Shown one piece after another: positions 26,955-35,683 of a stretch of 64,000 nucleotides of DNA (position 1 is the stretch's first letter; each line of letters begins with the position of its first letter). The notes below the pieces were generated by a model. It had not been told where the DNA came from and searched no databases. It was given only the letters and a program-made list of their open reading frames with translations. This DNA is from Deltaproteobacteria bacterium (GTDB lineage: Bacteria > Desulfobacterota > Binatia > Binatales > Binataceae). Where the stretch lies: the NCBI GenBank assembly GCA_021780755.1, contig JAJXYF010000021.1:46605-110604 (forward strand). The letters run 5' to 3'. The position numbers and the translations under genes were made by a program.

Positions 26955-28454
26955 CTATTGTAGATTCGACGTAACACTATTCGCATAGGCGAAACCAACC
27001 GGATTGCCTCCGGAATTCGGGGCCCAGGTCCACTGGCCCCCTTGGCACTGAAGTCCCTTGTTTGTGATAACCACGTTATTCGTCGAACATGCTGGAATAT
27101 AGTAAAGTTCCGTCAGTGTCGTGGCCAAGTCCGGCCCCAGTCCTGCCCCGCGATATAGCACAAGGGCCATGTTCTCCAATTCAGGGCCCTGGAGCGAGCT
27201 GAGACCTATGTGGCCCGGAATCTTAGGACTCTTAACTCCATTTATGATGTCCTTGATATAGGTAGTTGCGGTCGGAAGCTTATTACCGGCGAAACCATAA
27301 ATCGTACTATTCACCCCGTCACTAGTATTTTGTAGCCAGTTCCAGGCATCAGCGATCGTGACGGGGTCCATCATCAGACCGATGTGTGAGCCACCGTCAC
27401 CACTTTCATTAGGCCACTTCGCGGCGATCTGATAGTCGAAAAACAGTTCAAATAAATCAGGGTTGCCTTCAAGAGGCGTCAGAAATTGGTGATACGTGCT
27501 CTCCACCTCGGCTATCCCAGTCATCAGGTTCTTCGTACCGCCGCTCGGGTAGTTGCTGCTCTGCTGGTATAGGCCGTCCAGTTGCGGAGTGATGTAGGTA
27601 GCGTCGTCGATCCCATCTGCCGGACCTTCGACATAGAATGTCACGCAGTCATTTACCGTGCTCCCGTCGCTGGCCGTGGTAGACGCCGTCACCTCTACCT
27701 GACCACCCTCCGATTGATATGTCTCATCGTGTTCCTGCGCGCTGCTGGTAGTGAACAGGCGGTTATCCGTTGTATTGCCCTTCCCACCGCTGGTCGCATA
27801 TTGGAGCGAGGAGGTCCAGTCGATAGGATTTCCAGTATTACTACCGGCTAAGAACGGAACTATGTTGGTCTCTGTGTAATACAGTTGGTCCAGATCGACG
27901 AGCTGGTTGTCGGTTGGCGAGGTGATGCCGAGTGGTCCCGTCGCGTTGTGGCTCAGCGTAAATGGAGTGGAATACAGCATCGTTCCGTTGTCGTAGAAAT
28001 TAATAGACCACGTCCCCGCCGTCTGGCATGTGACGGTGACTCCGGATAGGAAAGCACCATAGCCCGTGGGATCGTACCAAATATTTCCGTACTGATCGGT
28101 CCACTCGGCAAAGGGTGGCATGTTTGAGGCGTAATTCTCAGTTAGGATGGGTCCTTGGACAACCGTACCATCGGGCTTAGTTGCGCTGATTGAAATTACC
28201 TCGCCATCGGCTGCACCGAATATTACCCACTCATATGCGACCGCATAGTCCGACGTGTAGGCTTGGCCGCCGTTAGCGCTAAGGTACGCACAATTCGGCG
28301 CATCGCAGGTGTAATTCGGAAAGTAGCTATCGAAAGCGGTAGTGGTGCCGAAGCGGGCTGCAGATGCGTCGAGCGAACTCCAAGCATTGGCCCTGGTGGC
28401 GCCCAACAAAAGGGTAACGGCAATGATGATAGAGGCTTTAGCACATCTCGCCAT
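26955..28454 (-). CDS. secreted protein with a lytic-transglycosylase-like C-terminal part
   Basis: A 499-residue exported protein with signal peptide (ASIIIAVTLLLGATRANA, cleavage before Trp). Residues about 60-290 look like beta-sandwich segments rich in Thr, Ser, Gly and Asn (YEWVIFGAADGEVISISATK and similar). From about residue 300 the pattern resembles SLT/lysozyme-like peptidoglycan lyases: GIAEVESTYHQF with a candidate catalytic Glu, then GDGGSHIGLMM and DAWNWLQNTSDGVN, and later ELENMALVLYRGAG. The similarity is by motif pattern only. One sequence line inside the gene (27841-27900) is about 48% G+C, well below its neighbours, indicating a different origin. Confidence 0.75.
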   Translation of the reverse strand: MARCAKASIIIAVTLLLGATRANAWSSLDASAARFGTTTAFDSYFPNYTCDAPNCAYLSANGGQAYTSDYAVAYEWVIFGAADGEVISISATKPDGTVVQGPILTENYASNMPPFAEWTDQYGNIWYDPTGYGAFLSGVTVTCQTAGTWSINFYDNGTMLYSTPFTLSHNATGPLGITSPTDNQLVDLDQLYYTETNIVPFLAGSNTGNPIDWTSSLQYATSGGKGNTTDNRLFTTSSAQEHDETYQSEGGQVEVTASTTASDGSTVNDCVTFYVEGPADGIDDATYITPQLDGLYQQSSNYPSGGTKNLMTGIAEVESTYHQFLTPLEGNPDLFELFFDYQIAAKWPNESGDGGSHIGLMMDPVTIADAWNWLQNTSDGVNSTIYGFAGNKLPTATTYIKDIINGVKSPKIPGHIGLSSLQGPELENMALVLYRGAGLGPDLATTLTELYYIPACSTNNVVITNKGLQCQGGQWTWAPNSGGNPVGFAYANSVTSNLQ

Positions 28455-28686
28455 CTCTGAGCATCCCCCTTGATCTGTGGCCGCTCCACTACGGTATCAT
28501 CGGATTGGCGGCTAACGCTCTAAGTTCTTATACTATGCTCATAATAGTAGGCAGTTGTTGTTGTCAATGGTATCCGGCTAGATATCGCAATAAGAGCATT
28601 GCTGCGAGTCGCTTGTCGATGCTCGTTGGATTCTGAAAAACCTGCCCCCGTTTTCAGAAGGTCGCAGCGGAGGGCCCTCTTAGAAT

Positions 28687-28790
28687 TAATGTGAAACGCC
28701 GCCGTTGCGAGCCGATCGCTCGCGCTGGATCGCCGGCTTAAGTGCCGCACTGGCGGTGCGCAACTCCTCCTCGTGACCGCCGATATCGGC
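28687..28790 (-). pseudogene. truncated 3' end of a paralogue of the FG-GAP-like secreted protein
   Basis: Read leftwards from 28790, this encodes DIGGHEEELRTASAALKPAI and then QRERSARNGGVSH before TAA. It differs from the C-terminus of the intact gene (DIGGHEDELQTASAALKPAI) by two substitutions plus a short extension. No upstream coding part or start remains, because the region to the right is the glucokinase leader. It is a relic of a duplication or of the insertion that brought in the islet. Confidence 0.85.
28698..28790 (+). repeat. 93-bp direct repeat, right copy
   Basis: This is the partner of 26102-26194, in the same orientation, about 95% identical. It ends 44 bases before the glucokinase start codon. 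Confidence 0.9.
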
Positions 28791-28834
28791 GCATCGCCTC
28801 TTTCATCCGCCTGTCGGCGCGGTACGATAGAGCG

Positions 28835-29887
28835 ATGGCGGATGTGATTCTGGCCGGCGATATCGGCGGCACCAAGACCCATCTCGGACTGTTCCGCGCT
28901 GCGGGCCCGGCGCTGACACCGATCCGCGATTGCGTCTATCACACCTCCGCGTTCCAGAGTCTCGAGCAGGCGTGCGCGGCGTTTCTCGCCGCCGACGCTC
29001 CCGTTGACCGTAACGTTCAGATCGGCGCGGCCTGCTTCGGCGTGCCGGGTCCGGTAATCGACGGCGTCAGCCACGCCACCAACGTGGCCTGGGACATGGC
29101 GCAGGACTCCATTCAGCGCTCGATTGGCGGCGTCCCCACGCATTTGATGAACGATCTCGAAGTGACCGCCTACGGCCTGCCGCATCTGAAGGAGTCCGAA
29201 CTCGCGGTGCTGCATCGTGGCGACGAACGGCACGGCACCGGCAATATAGCGGTGATCGCGGCCGGCACCGGATTGGGCGAAGCCGGGTTGATCGCGACGC
29301 CCGGCGGCTACGTGGCGGTCGCGAGCGAGGGCGGCCATTGCGACTTCGCGCCGCGCGGCCCGGAGCAATGCGCGCTGCTCGATTTCCTCGCGCGCGAGTT
29401 CGATCATGTCAGCTTCGAGCGGGTGCTCTCAGGCCCCGGCCTGCACAATATCTACCGCTTCGTGGTCGCGCGGCGGCCCGGTGCGGAGCCTGCGTGGCTC
29501 ACCGATCGAATGCGCACGGAAGATCCATCGGCAGTGATCGGCGAGAGCGCAATCGCCGGCAGCGACGCCCGCTGCGTCCATGCGCTCGAACTCTTCACGG
29601 CGATCTACGGCGCCGAAGCGGCCAACCTGGCGCTCAAATATCTGGCGATCGGCGGGGTCTATCTGTGCGGAGGAATTGCCCCTAAAATCCTTCCGTTCCT
29701 GCGGCGCGGCGGGCTGGTTGCGGCGTTTCTCGACAAGGGCCGCCTGCGTTCGACGCTCGCACGATTCGACGTTCGCGTCTCGCTCAATCCGTCGGCGGCG
29801 TTGATCGGCGCAGCCTGGGCGGGCGTCGCGATGATGGAGAAAGAAACCCTGCGCCGCACCAACGGCGCACCAGGCTCAAACCAATAA
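28835..29887 (+). CDS. glk: glucokinase
   Basis: A 350-residue cytoplasmic ATP-dependent hexokinase of the bacterial Glk family. The phosphate-binding motif is LAGDIGGTKTHLGLF at the very N-terminus. It has the family segments CFGVPGPVIDG, LMNDLEVTAYGL (catalytic Asp), AAGTGLGEAGLI and SEGGHCDFAPRGPEQ. ATG 28835 is chosen because an open frame from 28742 would add 31 residues that include translated repeat and no family similarity. It is followed after 27 bases by the aldolase gene, which suits a glucose-catabolic operon with zwf to the left of the islet. Confidence 0.93.
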   Translation: MADVILAGDIGGTKTHLGLFRAAGPALTPIRDCVYHTSAFQSLEQACAAFLAADAPVDRNVQIGAACFGVPGPVIDGVSHATNVAWDMAQDSIQRSIGGVPTHLMNDLEVTAYGLPHLKESELAVLHRGDERHGTGNIAVIAAGTGLGEAGLIATPGGYVAVASEGGHCDFAPRGPEQCALLDFLAREFDHVSFERVLSGPGLHNIYRFVVARRPGAEPAWLTDRMRTEDPSAVIGESAIAGSDARCVHALELFTAIYGAEAANLALKYLAIGGVYLCGGIAPKILPFLRRGGLVAAFLDKGRLRSTLARFDVRVSLNPSAALIGAAWAGVAMMEKETLRRTNGAPGSNQ

Positions 29888-29914
29888 TTGCAGTTGAGAG
29901 AGAGGACTATTCCG

Positions 29915-30832
29915 ATGATGACCAAGCGAGTGCGCGAAATTCTGTCGTACTACGATTCCGAAAACGCCGGCGTGCGCACCAACCTCGCGCGCTTCCTGAA
30001 CCATGGACGGCTCGGCGGCACCGGCAAGCTGGTGATCCTGCCGGTTGACCAGGGTTTCGAGCACGGCCCCGCGCGCAGTTTCGCGGTGAATCCGCCCGCT
30101 TACAACCCGCTCTACCATTTCCAGTTGGCGCTCGACGCGGGCTGCAACGGCTATGCGGCACCGCTCGGTTTTCTGGAGGCGGGAGCGGGCGAATACGCCG
30201 GCGAGCTTCCGTTGATTCTGAAGCTCAACAATCACGATCTGCTGTTCGACGATCGCAATCCGATTTCCGCCGTCACCGGCAGCGTCGGCGATGCGCTGCG
30301 GCTCGGCTGCGCCGCGGTCGGCTTCACCATCTACCCCGGCTCGTCGGAGAGTAAGGAGATGTACGAGCAATTGCGCGAGATCGCCGAAGAGGCCAAGCAA
30401 TGCGGCCTGGCGGTGGTCGTATGGTCGTATCCGCGCGGGTCGGGGCTCAGCAAGGAAGGCGAGACCGCACTCGACGTGGTCGCGTACGCGGCGCAGATCG
30501 CGGCACAACTCGGGGCCAATATCGTCAAGGTCAAACTGCCGTCCTCGCATCTGGAATTGGCGGAGGCCAAGAAGGTGTACGAGGCGCAAAAGATTCCGCT
30601 GGAGCCGCTGGCCGAACGCGTCCGCCACATCGTACAGAGCTGCTTCGACGGCCGCCGCATCGTGATTTTCTCGGGCGGGGCGAAGAGCGGCGACGCGAAC
30701 CTGCTCGAAGAGGCCACGGCGATCAAGGCGGGCGGCGGCTTCGGATCGATCATCGGCCGCAATTCGTTTCAGCGCTCGAAGCCCGAAGCGGTCGCGCTCT
30801 TGCACAAGATCATGGACATCTACGCGGGCTGA
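29915..30832 (+). CDS. class I fructose-bisphosphate aldolase (DhnA/FbaB type)
   Basis: A 305-residue Schiff-base aldolase cleaving fructose 1,6-bisphosphate. The family features are VILPVDQGFEHGPARSF, VVVWSYPRGSGLSKEGE, GANIVKVKLPS with the likely catalytic Lys, and FSGGAKSG and IGRNSFQR as phosphate-binding segments near the C-terminus. GAGAGAGAGG precedes ATG 29915 by about 9 bases; a second ATG follows immediately. Related DhnA-type enzymes can act on 2-keto-gluconate derivatives, but the full signature favours fructose bisphosphate. It is 27 bases downstream of glk. Confidence 0.88.
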   Translation: MMTKRVREILSYYDSENAGVRTNLARFLNHGRLGGTGKLVILPVDQGFEHGPARSFAVNPPAYNPLYHFQLALDAGCNGYAAPLGFLEAGAGEYAGELPLILKLNNHDLLFDDRNPISAVTGSVGDALRLGCAAVGFTIYPGSSESKEMYEQLREIAEEAKQCGLAVVVWSYPRGSGLSKEGETALDVVAYAAQIAAQLGANIVKVKLPSSHLELAEAKKVYEAQKIPLEPLAERVRHIVQSCFDGRRIVIFSGGAKSGDANLLEEATAIKAGGGFGSIIGRNSFQRSKPEAVALLHKIMDIYAG

Positions 30833-30998
30833 TCGGGTTCCGGAAAAGGCCAAATCGAGTTGCGGACTCCGGACCCTTCCGATGCGCTCTGGCGGACTTT
30901 GCCGCCGCTGAAATGCGCGCCGTTTTGGTTGCCATGCCCAGCCAACGGCGCGCAAAATCAGCCCGAACATTCCGCAAGCGCTATTGGAGAACAGGCCC

Positions 30999-31799
30999 AT
31001 GAAGTACGACGAATACCAGTTCCTTGAATTTACCCGCCACGATGACGGCATCCTGCTGATCACGATCAACCGTCCCGACGTGCTCAACGCGACCAACGCC
31101 CGCCTGCATTGGGAGTTGAGCCGCGTCTGGAGAGATATCGACGACGATCCCGAAACCAACGTCGTCATCATCACGGGCAAGGGCCGTGCGTTTTCGGCCG
31201 GCGGCGACCTCGACATGATCGACGCGATGAAGGGCAACCACGCCAACATCTCGCAGGCGATGCGCGAGGCGGGCGACATCGTTTACAACATCGTCAATTG
31301 CGAGAAGATCGTCATCTCGGCGATCAACGGCGTGGCGGTGGGCGCGGGTCTCGCGGTGGCGTTCATGGCCGACATCACGATCGCGTCCGAAGCAATGCGC
31401 ATCACCGACGGCCATCTGCGCCTTGGCGTCGCCGCCGGCGATCACGCGGTCATCCTGTGGCCGCTGCTTTGCGGTCTGGCGAAGGCGAAGTACTACCTCA
31501 TCACCGCCGATTTTATCGATGGCAAGGAGGCTGAGCGCATCGGACTGGTGAGCTTGTGCGTGCCGGCCGACAAGCTGATGGACAAGGCCTTTGAGGTCGC
31601 GCGCAAGATTGCCCGCGGCCCACAGCAGGCGGCGCGTCTGACCAAGCGCGCGCTCAACAACTGGGTAAAAACGTTCGGGCCGCATTTCGACGCATCGCTC
31701 GCTTTCGAGATGCTCGGCTTCTTCAGCGCGGACGTGGACGAGGGTGTCGCCGCGGTCAAGGAGAAGCGCCCGCCCGTCTTTCCGCATCTGAAGAAGTAG
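30999..31799 (+). CDS. enoyl-CoA hydratase/isomerase family protein
   Basis: A 266-residue crotonase-fold protein. The oxyanion-hole segments are GRAFSAGGDLDMI and AINGVAVGAGLAVAFMADI, followed by ITDGHLRLGVAAGDHAVILW. The acidic residue normally used for hydration at the start of that last stretch is replaced (family members often have an E..LG pattern; here it is HLRLG), so hydratase activity should not be assumed. The C-terminal helices are of normal length. It starts at ATG 30999 after the aldolase gene. An alcohol dehydrogenase gene follows; a catabolic pathway for acids or alcohols is possible but not proven. Confidence 0.85.
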   Translation: MKYDEYQFLEFTRHDDGILLITINRPDVLNATNARLHWELSRVWRDIDDDPETNVVIITGKGRAFSAGGDLDMIDAMKGNHANISQAMREAGDIVYNIVNCEKIVISAINGVAVGAGLAVAFMADITIASEAMRITDGHLRLGVAAGDHAVILWPLLCGLAKAKYYLITADFIDGKEAERIGLVSLCVPADKLMDKAFEVARKIARGPQQAARLTKRALNNWVKTFGPHFDASLAFEMLGFFSADVDEGVAAVKEKRPPVFPHLKK

Positions 31800-31986
31800 C
31801 CGGGGCCCCTTTTCCGATCCGTTAATTCCGATCGGCGCAGAGAGAGATCAATCCAATCGCAATAGGGCGGTGGCGGATGACGCCGCCGCCCTCTCAATCT
31901 CAGTTGGACCCATCACGCAGGCGCGCGCGCACGACGGATGGGCTAGCGCCTTCGCCGCCGATCTTCGCTATCCTCTCGTGACCATC

Positions 31987-33006
31987 ATGAAAGCATGCGT
32001 ATTCAAGGCGATCGGCGCGCCGTTGGAAGTCATCGAATTACCCGATCCGGTCGCAGGACCCGGCGAACTCGTGGTGCGCGTAAAGGCTTGCGGTATCTGC
32101 GGTTCCGACCTTCACGCCGCGACAACGGCCAAGGCCAAGCTGCCATCCGGGACCGTCATGGGCCACGAACTGGCGGGCGTGGTCGATCAAATCGGCACCG
32201 GTGTCAGCGGCTTCGAGCGCGGCGAGCCGGTGGTCGTGATGTCCTATCTGGCGTGCGGGGAATGCGCCAAATGCCGCGCCGGCATCGGAGTCCGCTGCGA
32301 AGCGATGGCGCTGATCGGCTTCGGCGAAGCGCCCGGCGGATACGCGGAACTGATCAAGACGCGGCCCGGCAGTGTCTTCAAGATGCCGGAGACCATGAGC
32401 TTTCGTGCCGGGGCGACGGTCGAGCCGCTGGTGGTGGGACTGCATGGTTTGCGCCGGGCGCGCTTTCAGGCCGGCGAAACCTGCGTGATTATGGGCGCAG
32501 GCTCGATCGGGCTGATGACTCTGCTATGGGCCCGTTTTGCCGGCGCTCGCGCGATCGTGGTTTCCGAACTTCTGCTCGACCGGCGTGAGGTCGCGCTCAA
32601 GCTGGGTGCCGACGCCGCCGTCGATCCGCGAATGCATAGCCCGGCCGCCGCGATGACGCGGCTGACTGGCGCCGGCCCCGACGTCATCTTCGAATGTATC
32701 GGCGAGGCGGGCACGATGGCGCAAGCGATCTCGCACGCGCCGCGCGGCGGGCGGATCGCGATCCTGGGCGTCTCGATGGAGGACGACGGCTTTCCGCCGG
32801 CGCTCGCGATGAGCAAGGAACTGGAAATCAACTTCAGCCTCGGACTGGCGCCGGGTGAAGTCGAGACCGCGATCGCGGTGCTCGCGTCAGGGCGCCTCTC
32901 GACGAATGCGATGATTACTCATTCGGTCGGCATCGAGGATTTGCCGCGGGCATTCGCCGCACTGACTAAACCGGCCAAGCAGACCAAGGTGATGCTGGAA
33001 TTCTGA
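31987..33006 (+). CDS. zinc-dependent alcohol dehydrogenase (medium-chain)
   Basis: A 339-residue medium-chain dehydrogenase. The catalytic zinc site has KACGICGSDLH and MGHELAGV. The structural zinc cysteines are in the CGECAKCRAGIGVRC cluster. The cofactor motif is IMGAGSIGLMT. Substrate is not evident; sorbitol, threonine and aryl-alcohol dehydrogenases share this plan. ATG 31987 is preferred, since the frame open from 31870 adds an unrelated Ala-rich leader and the domain starts MKACVFKAIGAPLEVIELPD. It lies 187 bases after the enoyl-CoA hydratase gene on the same strand. Confidence 0.9.
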   Translation: MKACVFKAIGAPLEVIELPDPVAGPGELVVRVKACGICGSDLHAATTAKAKLPSGTVMGHELAGVVDQIGTGVSGFERGEPVVVMSYLACGECAKCRAGIGVRCEAMALIGFGEAPGGYAELIKTRPGSVFKMPETMSFRAGATVEPLVVGLHGLRRARFQAGETCVIMGAGSIGLMTLLWARFAGARAIVVSELLLDRREVALKLGADAAVDPRMHSPAAAMTRLTGAGPDVIFECIGEAGTMAQAISHAPRGGRIAILGVSMEDDGFPPALAMSKELEINFSLGLAPGEVETAIAVLASGRLSTNAMITHSVGIEDLPRAFAALTKPAKQTKVMLEF

Positions 33007-33106
33007 CGGACAGTACAAATGTTAATCTGAAACACTTCTAGCGGATCGATATTTCTGAAATACTACGACCGGTTGAAGTTAATTACTTATCCAGGGGGCG
33101 AACACG

Positions 33107-33403
33107 GTGATGCGGAAACTGGTACTGGGAATTGCGGGCCTCTCACTTGCGGTCGCGGTTGGCGTGGGGTTCAACCCGTCAAACGCATGGGCGACGGCGG
33201 GCCAGAAAGTGGACTGCGACAAGGTGATGGCTGAAGTTCATGCGGGCAAAAAGACCAAGGACATCGACAAGGATTTGAAGATCTCGTCGTCGAGCGTTTA
33301 CAAGTGCAAGAAGAAGGCGGGCGGCAGCGCCGCCAAGAGCACGGCGACCAAAGCCGCCAGCGCCAGCATGGCCTCACCGGCCGCGGCAGCGTCTTCCAAG
33401 TAA
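33107..33403 (+). CDS. small secreted protein with a helix-turn-helix-like segment
   Basis: A 98-residue protein with a signal peptide (LGIAGLSLAVAVGVGFNPSNAWA) and a Lys- and Ser/Ala-rich tail. The middle part, AGKKTKDIDKDLKISSSSVY followed by KCKKKAG, has the spacing of a small resolvase-type helix-turn-helix, odd for an exported protein. Two cysteines (CDK and KCK) flank it. AGGGGG stands before GTG 33107 and ATG 33110, either of which may be the start. No family name is offered. It lies 100 bases after the dehydrogenase gene. Confidence 0.75.
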   Translation: MMRKLVLGIAGLSLAVAVGVGFNPSNAWATAGQKVDCDKVMAEVHAGKKTKDIDKDLKISSSSVYKCKKKAGGSAAKSTATKAASASMASPAAAASSK

Positions 33404-33571
33404 CCCGCGCATCGTCCGCGGCTGACGAGTACACGGAGCATAGTTCCCGTGATCGTCAGCCGCGACTCTCAGCCCTCCGGCGGAATCGGCGTCGGCTCCC
33501 GCGGACGCAACTGGCTATTGCGTGCCGAGCCGGCGCATGAGCCGCCCCTTACTCGCCCGCGCGATGGCGGC

Positions 33572-34759
33572 TCATGCACCTTTCATCAGGCGTTCGCACA
33601 ATGCTTTGTCATTAGCCATATCGATCGCCGACCAGGCCATCGCCAGCGCCCCATCAACGATTGCGCGGTCGGCATCGGGTGTAGCGCAGGCCGCGGTAAA
33701 TTCCGGCTGATGGTTGACCGCCGGAATCGAATTGATCCCGATTAGCGGGTGAATCGCGGGCAGCGCCAGCGACACGTTGCCCATATCGGTCGATCCCGCG
33801 CCCATCGCACGCGGGTGCCCGACGACCTGCGGCGCCTTGGGATCCGGATCGACGAAGCTGCGTCCGAGCGCTTGGGCATTGCGCCGGTAAATCGATACCA
33901 TCTCGCGATCGTGATGCATCTCGGCGTAGGGCTTGTCGCCGCCGGCGATCTCGTACTTGCATCCGGTCGCAATTGCACCGGCCTCAAAACATCGATGAAC
34001 CTTGGGCAGCAGGTTCGCGAGTTTGCCGAGCGTCTGCGCACGCACCATGTACTTGGCCGACGTGTGCGCGGGCACGATGTTCGGCGCTTCACCGCCCTTG
34101 GTGACGATGCCGTGGATGCGATCCGTGTCATGAATATGCTGACGCAGCAGGCCAATCGCGGTTTGTGCGACGGTCAGCGCGTCGGCGGCGTTGATGCCCA
34201 GTTCGGGGAAGGCCGACGCGTGCGCCTCCTTGCCGGTATAGAGCACGTCGAACATCGCGGCGGCAATTATCTGCGGCGCCGACATGTCAACCGGTGCCGG
34301 ATGAACCATCATGGCCGCGTGCACACCGTTGAAGGCGCCCCGCTCGAGCATCAGTATCTTGCCGCCCGCATTACAGATCTCCTCGGCCGGTGTGCCGAGC
34401 AGGGTGATAGTCAGTCCGGCGTCGCCGGCCACCTTGGCCGCCGCGATCGCGGCGCCCACCGCGCTCGCGGCAATAATGTTGTGGCCGCAGGCATGGCCGA
34501 TTCCGGGCAGGCAGTCGTACTCCGCGCAAATCGCGATATGCAGCGGCCCCGAACCCGCCCGCGCCGCGAACGCCGTCGGTATTCCGCAGATGCCGCGTTC
34601 GACCGCGAAGCCCGCGTCCGCCATCGTTTCGCACAACCACGCCGCCGCGCGCTCCTCCTGAAACCCCAACTCGGGATGCGCATGAATCCGATGACTCAGT
34701 TCGATCAGCCCGTTCTCGACCGTATTCAATTGCTCGCGCGCTCCGGCTTTAGCATCCAT
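33572..34759 (-). CDS. M20 family amidohydrolase (AbgB-like)
   Basis: A 395-residue metallohydrolase. The metal-site motifs of the M20D group are present: HPELGFQEERAA, AEYDCLPGIGHACGHNIIAA, PAEE in LGTPAEEICNAGG and, near the end, STDMGNVSLALP. A dimerisation (lid) domain occupies the middle. Relatives hydrolyse p-aminobenzoyl-glutamate, N-acyl amino acids or indole conjugates; the substrate here is unknown. GGAGG stands 8 bases before ATG 34759. It is alone on the minus strand between plus-strand genes. Confidence 0.9.
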   Translation of the reverse strand: MDAKAGAREQLNTVENGLIELSHRIHAHPELGFQEERAAAWLCETMADAGFAVERGICGIPTAFAARAGSGPLHIAICAEYDCLPGIGHACGHNIIAASAVGAAIAAAKVAGDAGLTITLLGTPAEEICNAGGKILMLERGAFNGVHAAMMVHPAPVDMSAPQIIAAAMFDVLYTGKEAHASAFPELGINAADALTVAQTAIGLLRQHIHDTDRIHGIVTKGGEAPNIVPAHTSAKYMVRAQTLGKLANLLPKVHRCFEAGAIATGCKYEIAGGDKPYAEMHHDREMVSIYRRNAQALGRSFVDPDPKAPQVVGHPRAMGAGSTDMGNVSLALPAIHPLIGINSIPAVNHQPEFTAACATPDADRAIVDGALAMAWSAIDMANDKALCERLMKGA

Positions 34760-34876
34760 CGAGGTTACCTCCGCGATTCCAAGTAACTATTTCATTTTCA
34801 CCATTTGTAGCATCGAGCGAGTGGTGCTTCACAGCACTTGTCGCGCCCCGTGCTACCGGCTAAGCAATGATACATC

Positions 34877-35167
34877 ATGGCCAAGTGCGATTTGTGCGAA
34901 TTGAAGGAATACACTCCCTGGTACGCGAGTTTTACGCAACCCTTCCGCTTCACGATTCTCGATTGCGATTCGTGCGATACACCGATGGCGGTACTGGGCG
35001 ACCATCGGGCGGGGCCGACCGCCGAGGAGCGCGCCTTTATGGTCGAAGCGCTATCGCTGATCGCCCGCGCGAAGTATGGAGAAGGCGAATTCATAATCGA
35101 CGGCGTAATGCGCCAGATCCCCGACCATTGCCACATGCACGCGCGTCCCACCCGCTGGCGCGGCTGA
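34877..35167 (+). CDS. small cysteine- and histidine-rich protein
   Basis: A 96-residue cytoplasmic protein not recognised as a named family. It has an N-terminal CDLCEL pair, a second pair CDSC, and a C-terminal PDHCHMHARP cluster. The order of CxxC, WYASF, LDCDSC and a final HxHxH is reminiscent of zinc-bearing HIT (histidine triad) proteins, where HxHxH forms the nucleotidyl-transfer site, but the rest of the domain is too short for a confident match. It precedes the cold-shock gene by 206 bases and follows the divergent M20 gene by 117. Confidence 0.75.
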   Translation: MAKCDLCELKEYTPWYASFTQPFRFTILDCDSCDTPMAVLGDHRAGPTAEERAFMVEALSLIARAKYGEGEFIIDGVMRQIPDHCHMHARPTRWRG

Positions 35168-35252
35168 GTTTGCAAGGCGCGCGAGGTAGTCAAATCCGGT
35201 CGTGAATCGTACTGACGCGCCACCCCAATCAATACACACCCAAACGGAGTAT

Positions 35253-35280
35253 TTGGTAATCCCCTGACCTTGTGTTATAT
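35253..35280 (+). promoter_or_regulatory. candidate promoter of the cold-shock gene
   Basis: TTGGTA (35253-35258) and TTATAT (35275-35280) are separated by 16 bases, a plausible sigma-70 pair. Transcripts from it would carry an untranslated leader of about 85-90 bases before ATG 35374, as is usual for csp mRNAs. Confidence 0.35.
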
Positions 35281-35373
35281 GCGGCCCGTATCCGCATACG
35301 ACGGGGCCGGGGGGCCATAACCGCCGTACGTGGGGACAAATGTAATACTCTGTACCGGAGGTTCTCGGGGGAC

Positions 35374-35607
35374 ATGGTTATCGGCGTAGTCAAATGGTTT
35401 AGCCCCAAAAAGGGCTACGGCTTTCTCACCATGAACGACGGTCAGGAAGTCTTCGTGCATTACACCGCTATCGACGGAAATGGATTCCGGTCGCTCGAGC
35501 AGGGCGAACAGGTCCAGTTCGACGTGACGGAGGGCCCCAAGGGATTGCAGGCGGCGAAGGTAACGCGCAACGGCGCGCAGGCCGCCGTGAGCGCGCGTCA
35601 AGGGTAA
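35374..35607 (+). CDS. cold-shock domain protein
   Basis: A 77-residue single CSD protein. RNP1 is KGYGFLTM and RNP2 is VFVHYTAI, with GVVKWFSPKKGYGF at the N-terminus and QVQFDVTEGPKGLQAAKV near the end. It would bind single-stranded RNA or DNA as an RNA chaperone. ATG 35374 is taken from domain homology; the frame opens earlier but the added residues are not part of the family. An untranslated leader of roughly 90 bases containing G-rich stretches precedes it. Confidence 0.93.
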   Translation: MVIGVVKWFSPKKGYGFLTMNDGQEVFVHYTAIDGNGFRSLEQGEQVQFDVTEGPKGLQAAKVTRNGAQAAVSARQG

Positions 35608-35683
35608 TCGCGGGGCGTTGAACCGGCCCTCCCGGGTCGCCGCGGTTTATGTCTGATGCGGCGCCCCATAGGATAGGCCGGAG

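Larger units (their letters stand above)
28455..28834. other. intergenic region at the right end of the low-G+C islet
   Basis: This 380-base gap between two divergent genes includes an A/T-rich stretch (about 28520-28640) that probably carries the promoter of the secreted-protein operon on the minus strand. The gene remnant at 28687-28790 and the start region of glucokinase follow. Confidence 0.5.

Noticed and set aside
28520..29407. 295-codon minus-strand frame over glucokinase
   Set aside because: Antisense to a gene with full glucokinase motifs; the frame also runs through the repeat and A/T-rich leader.
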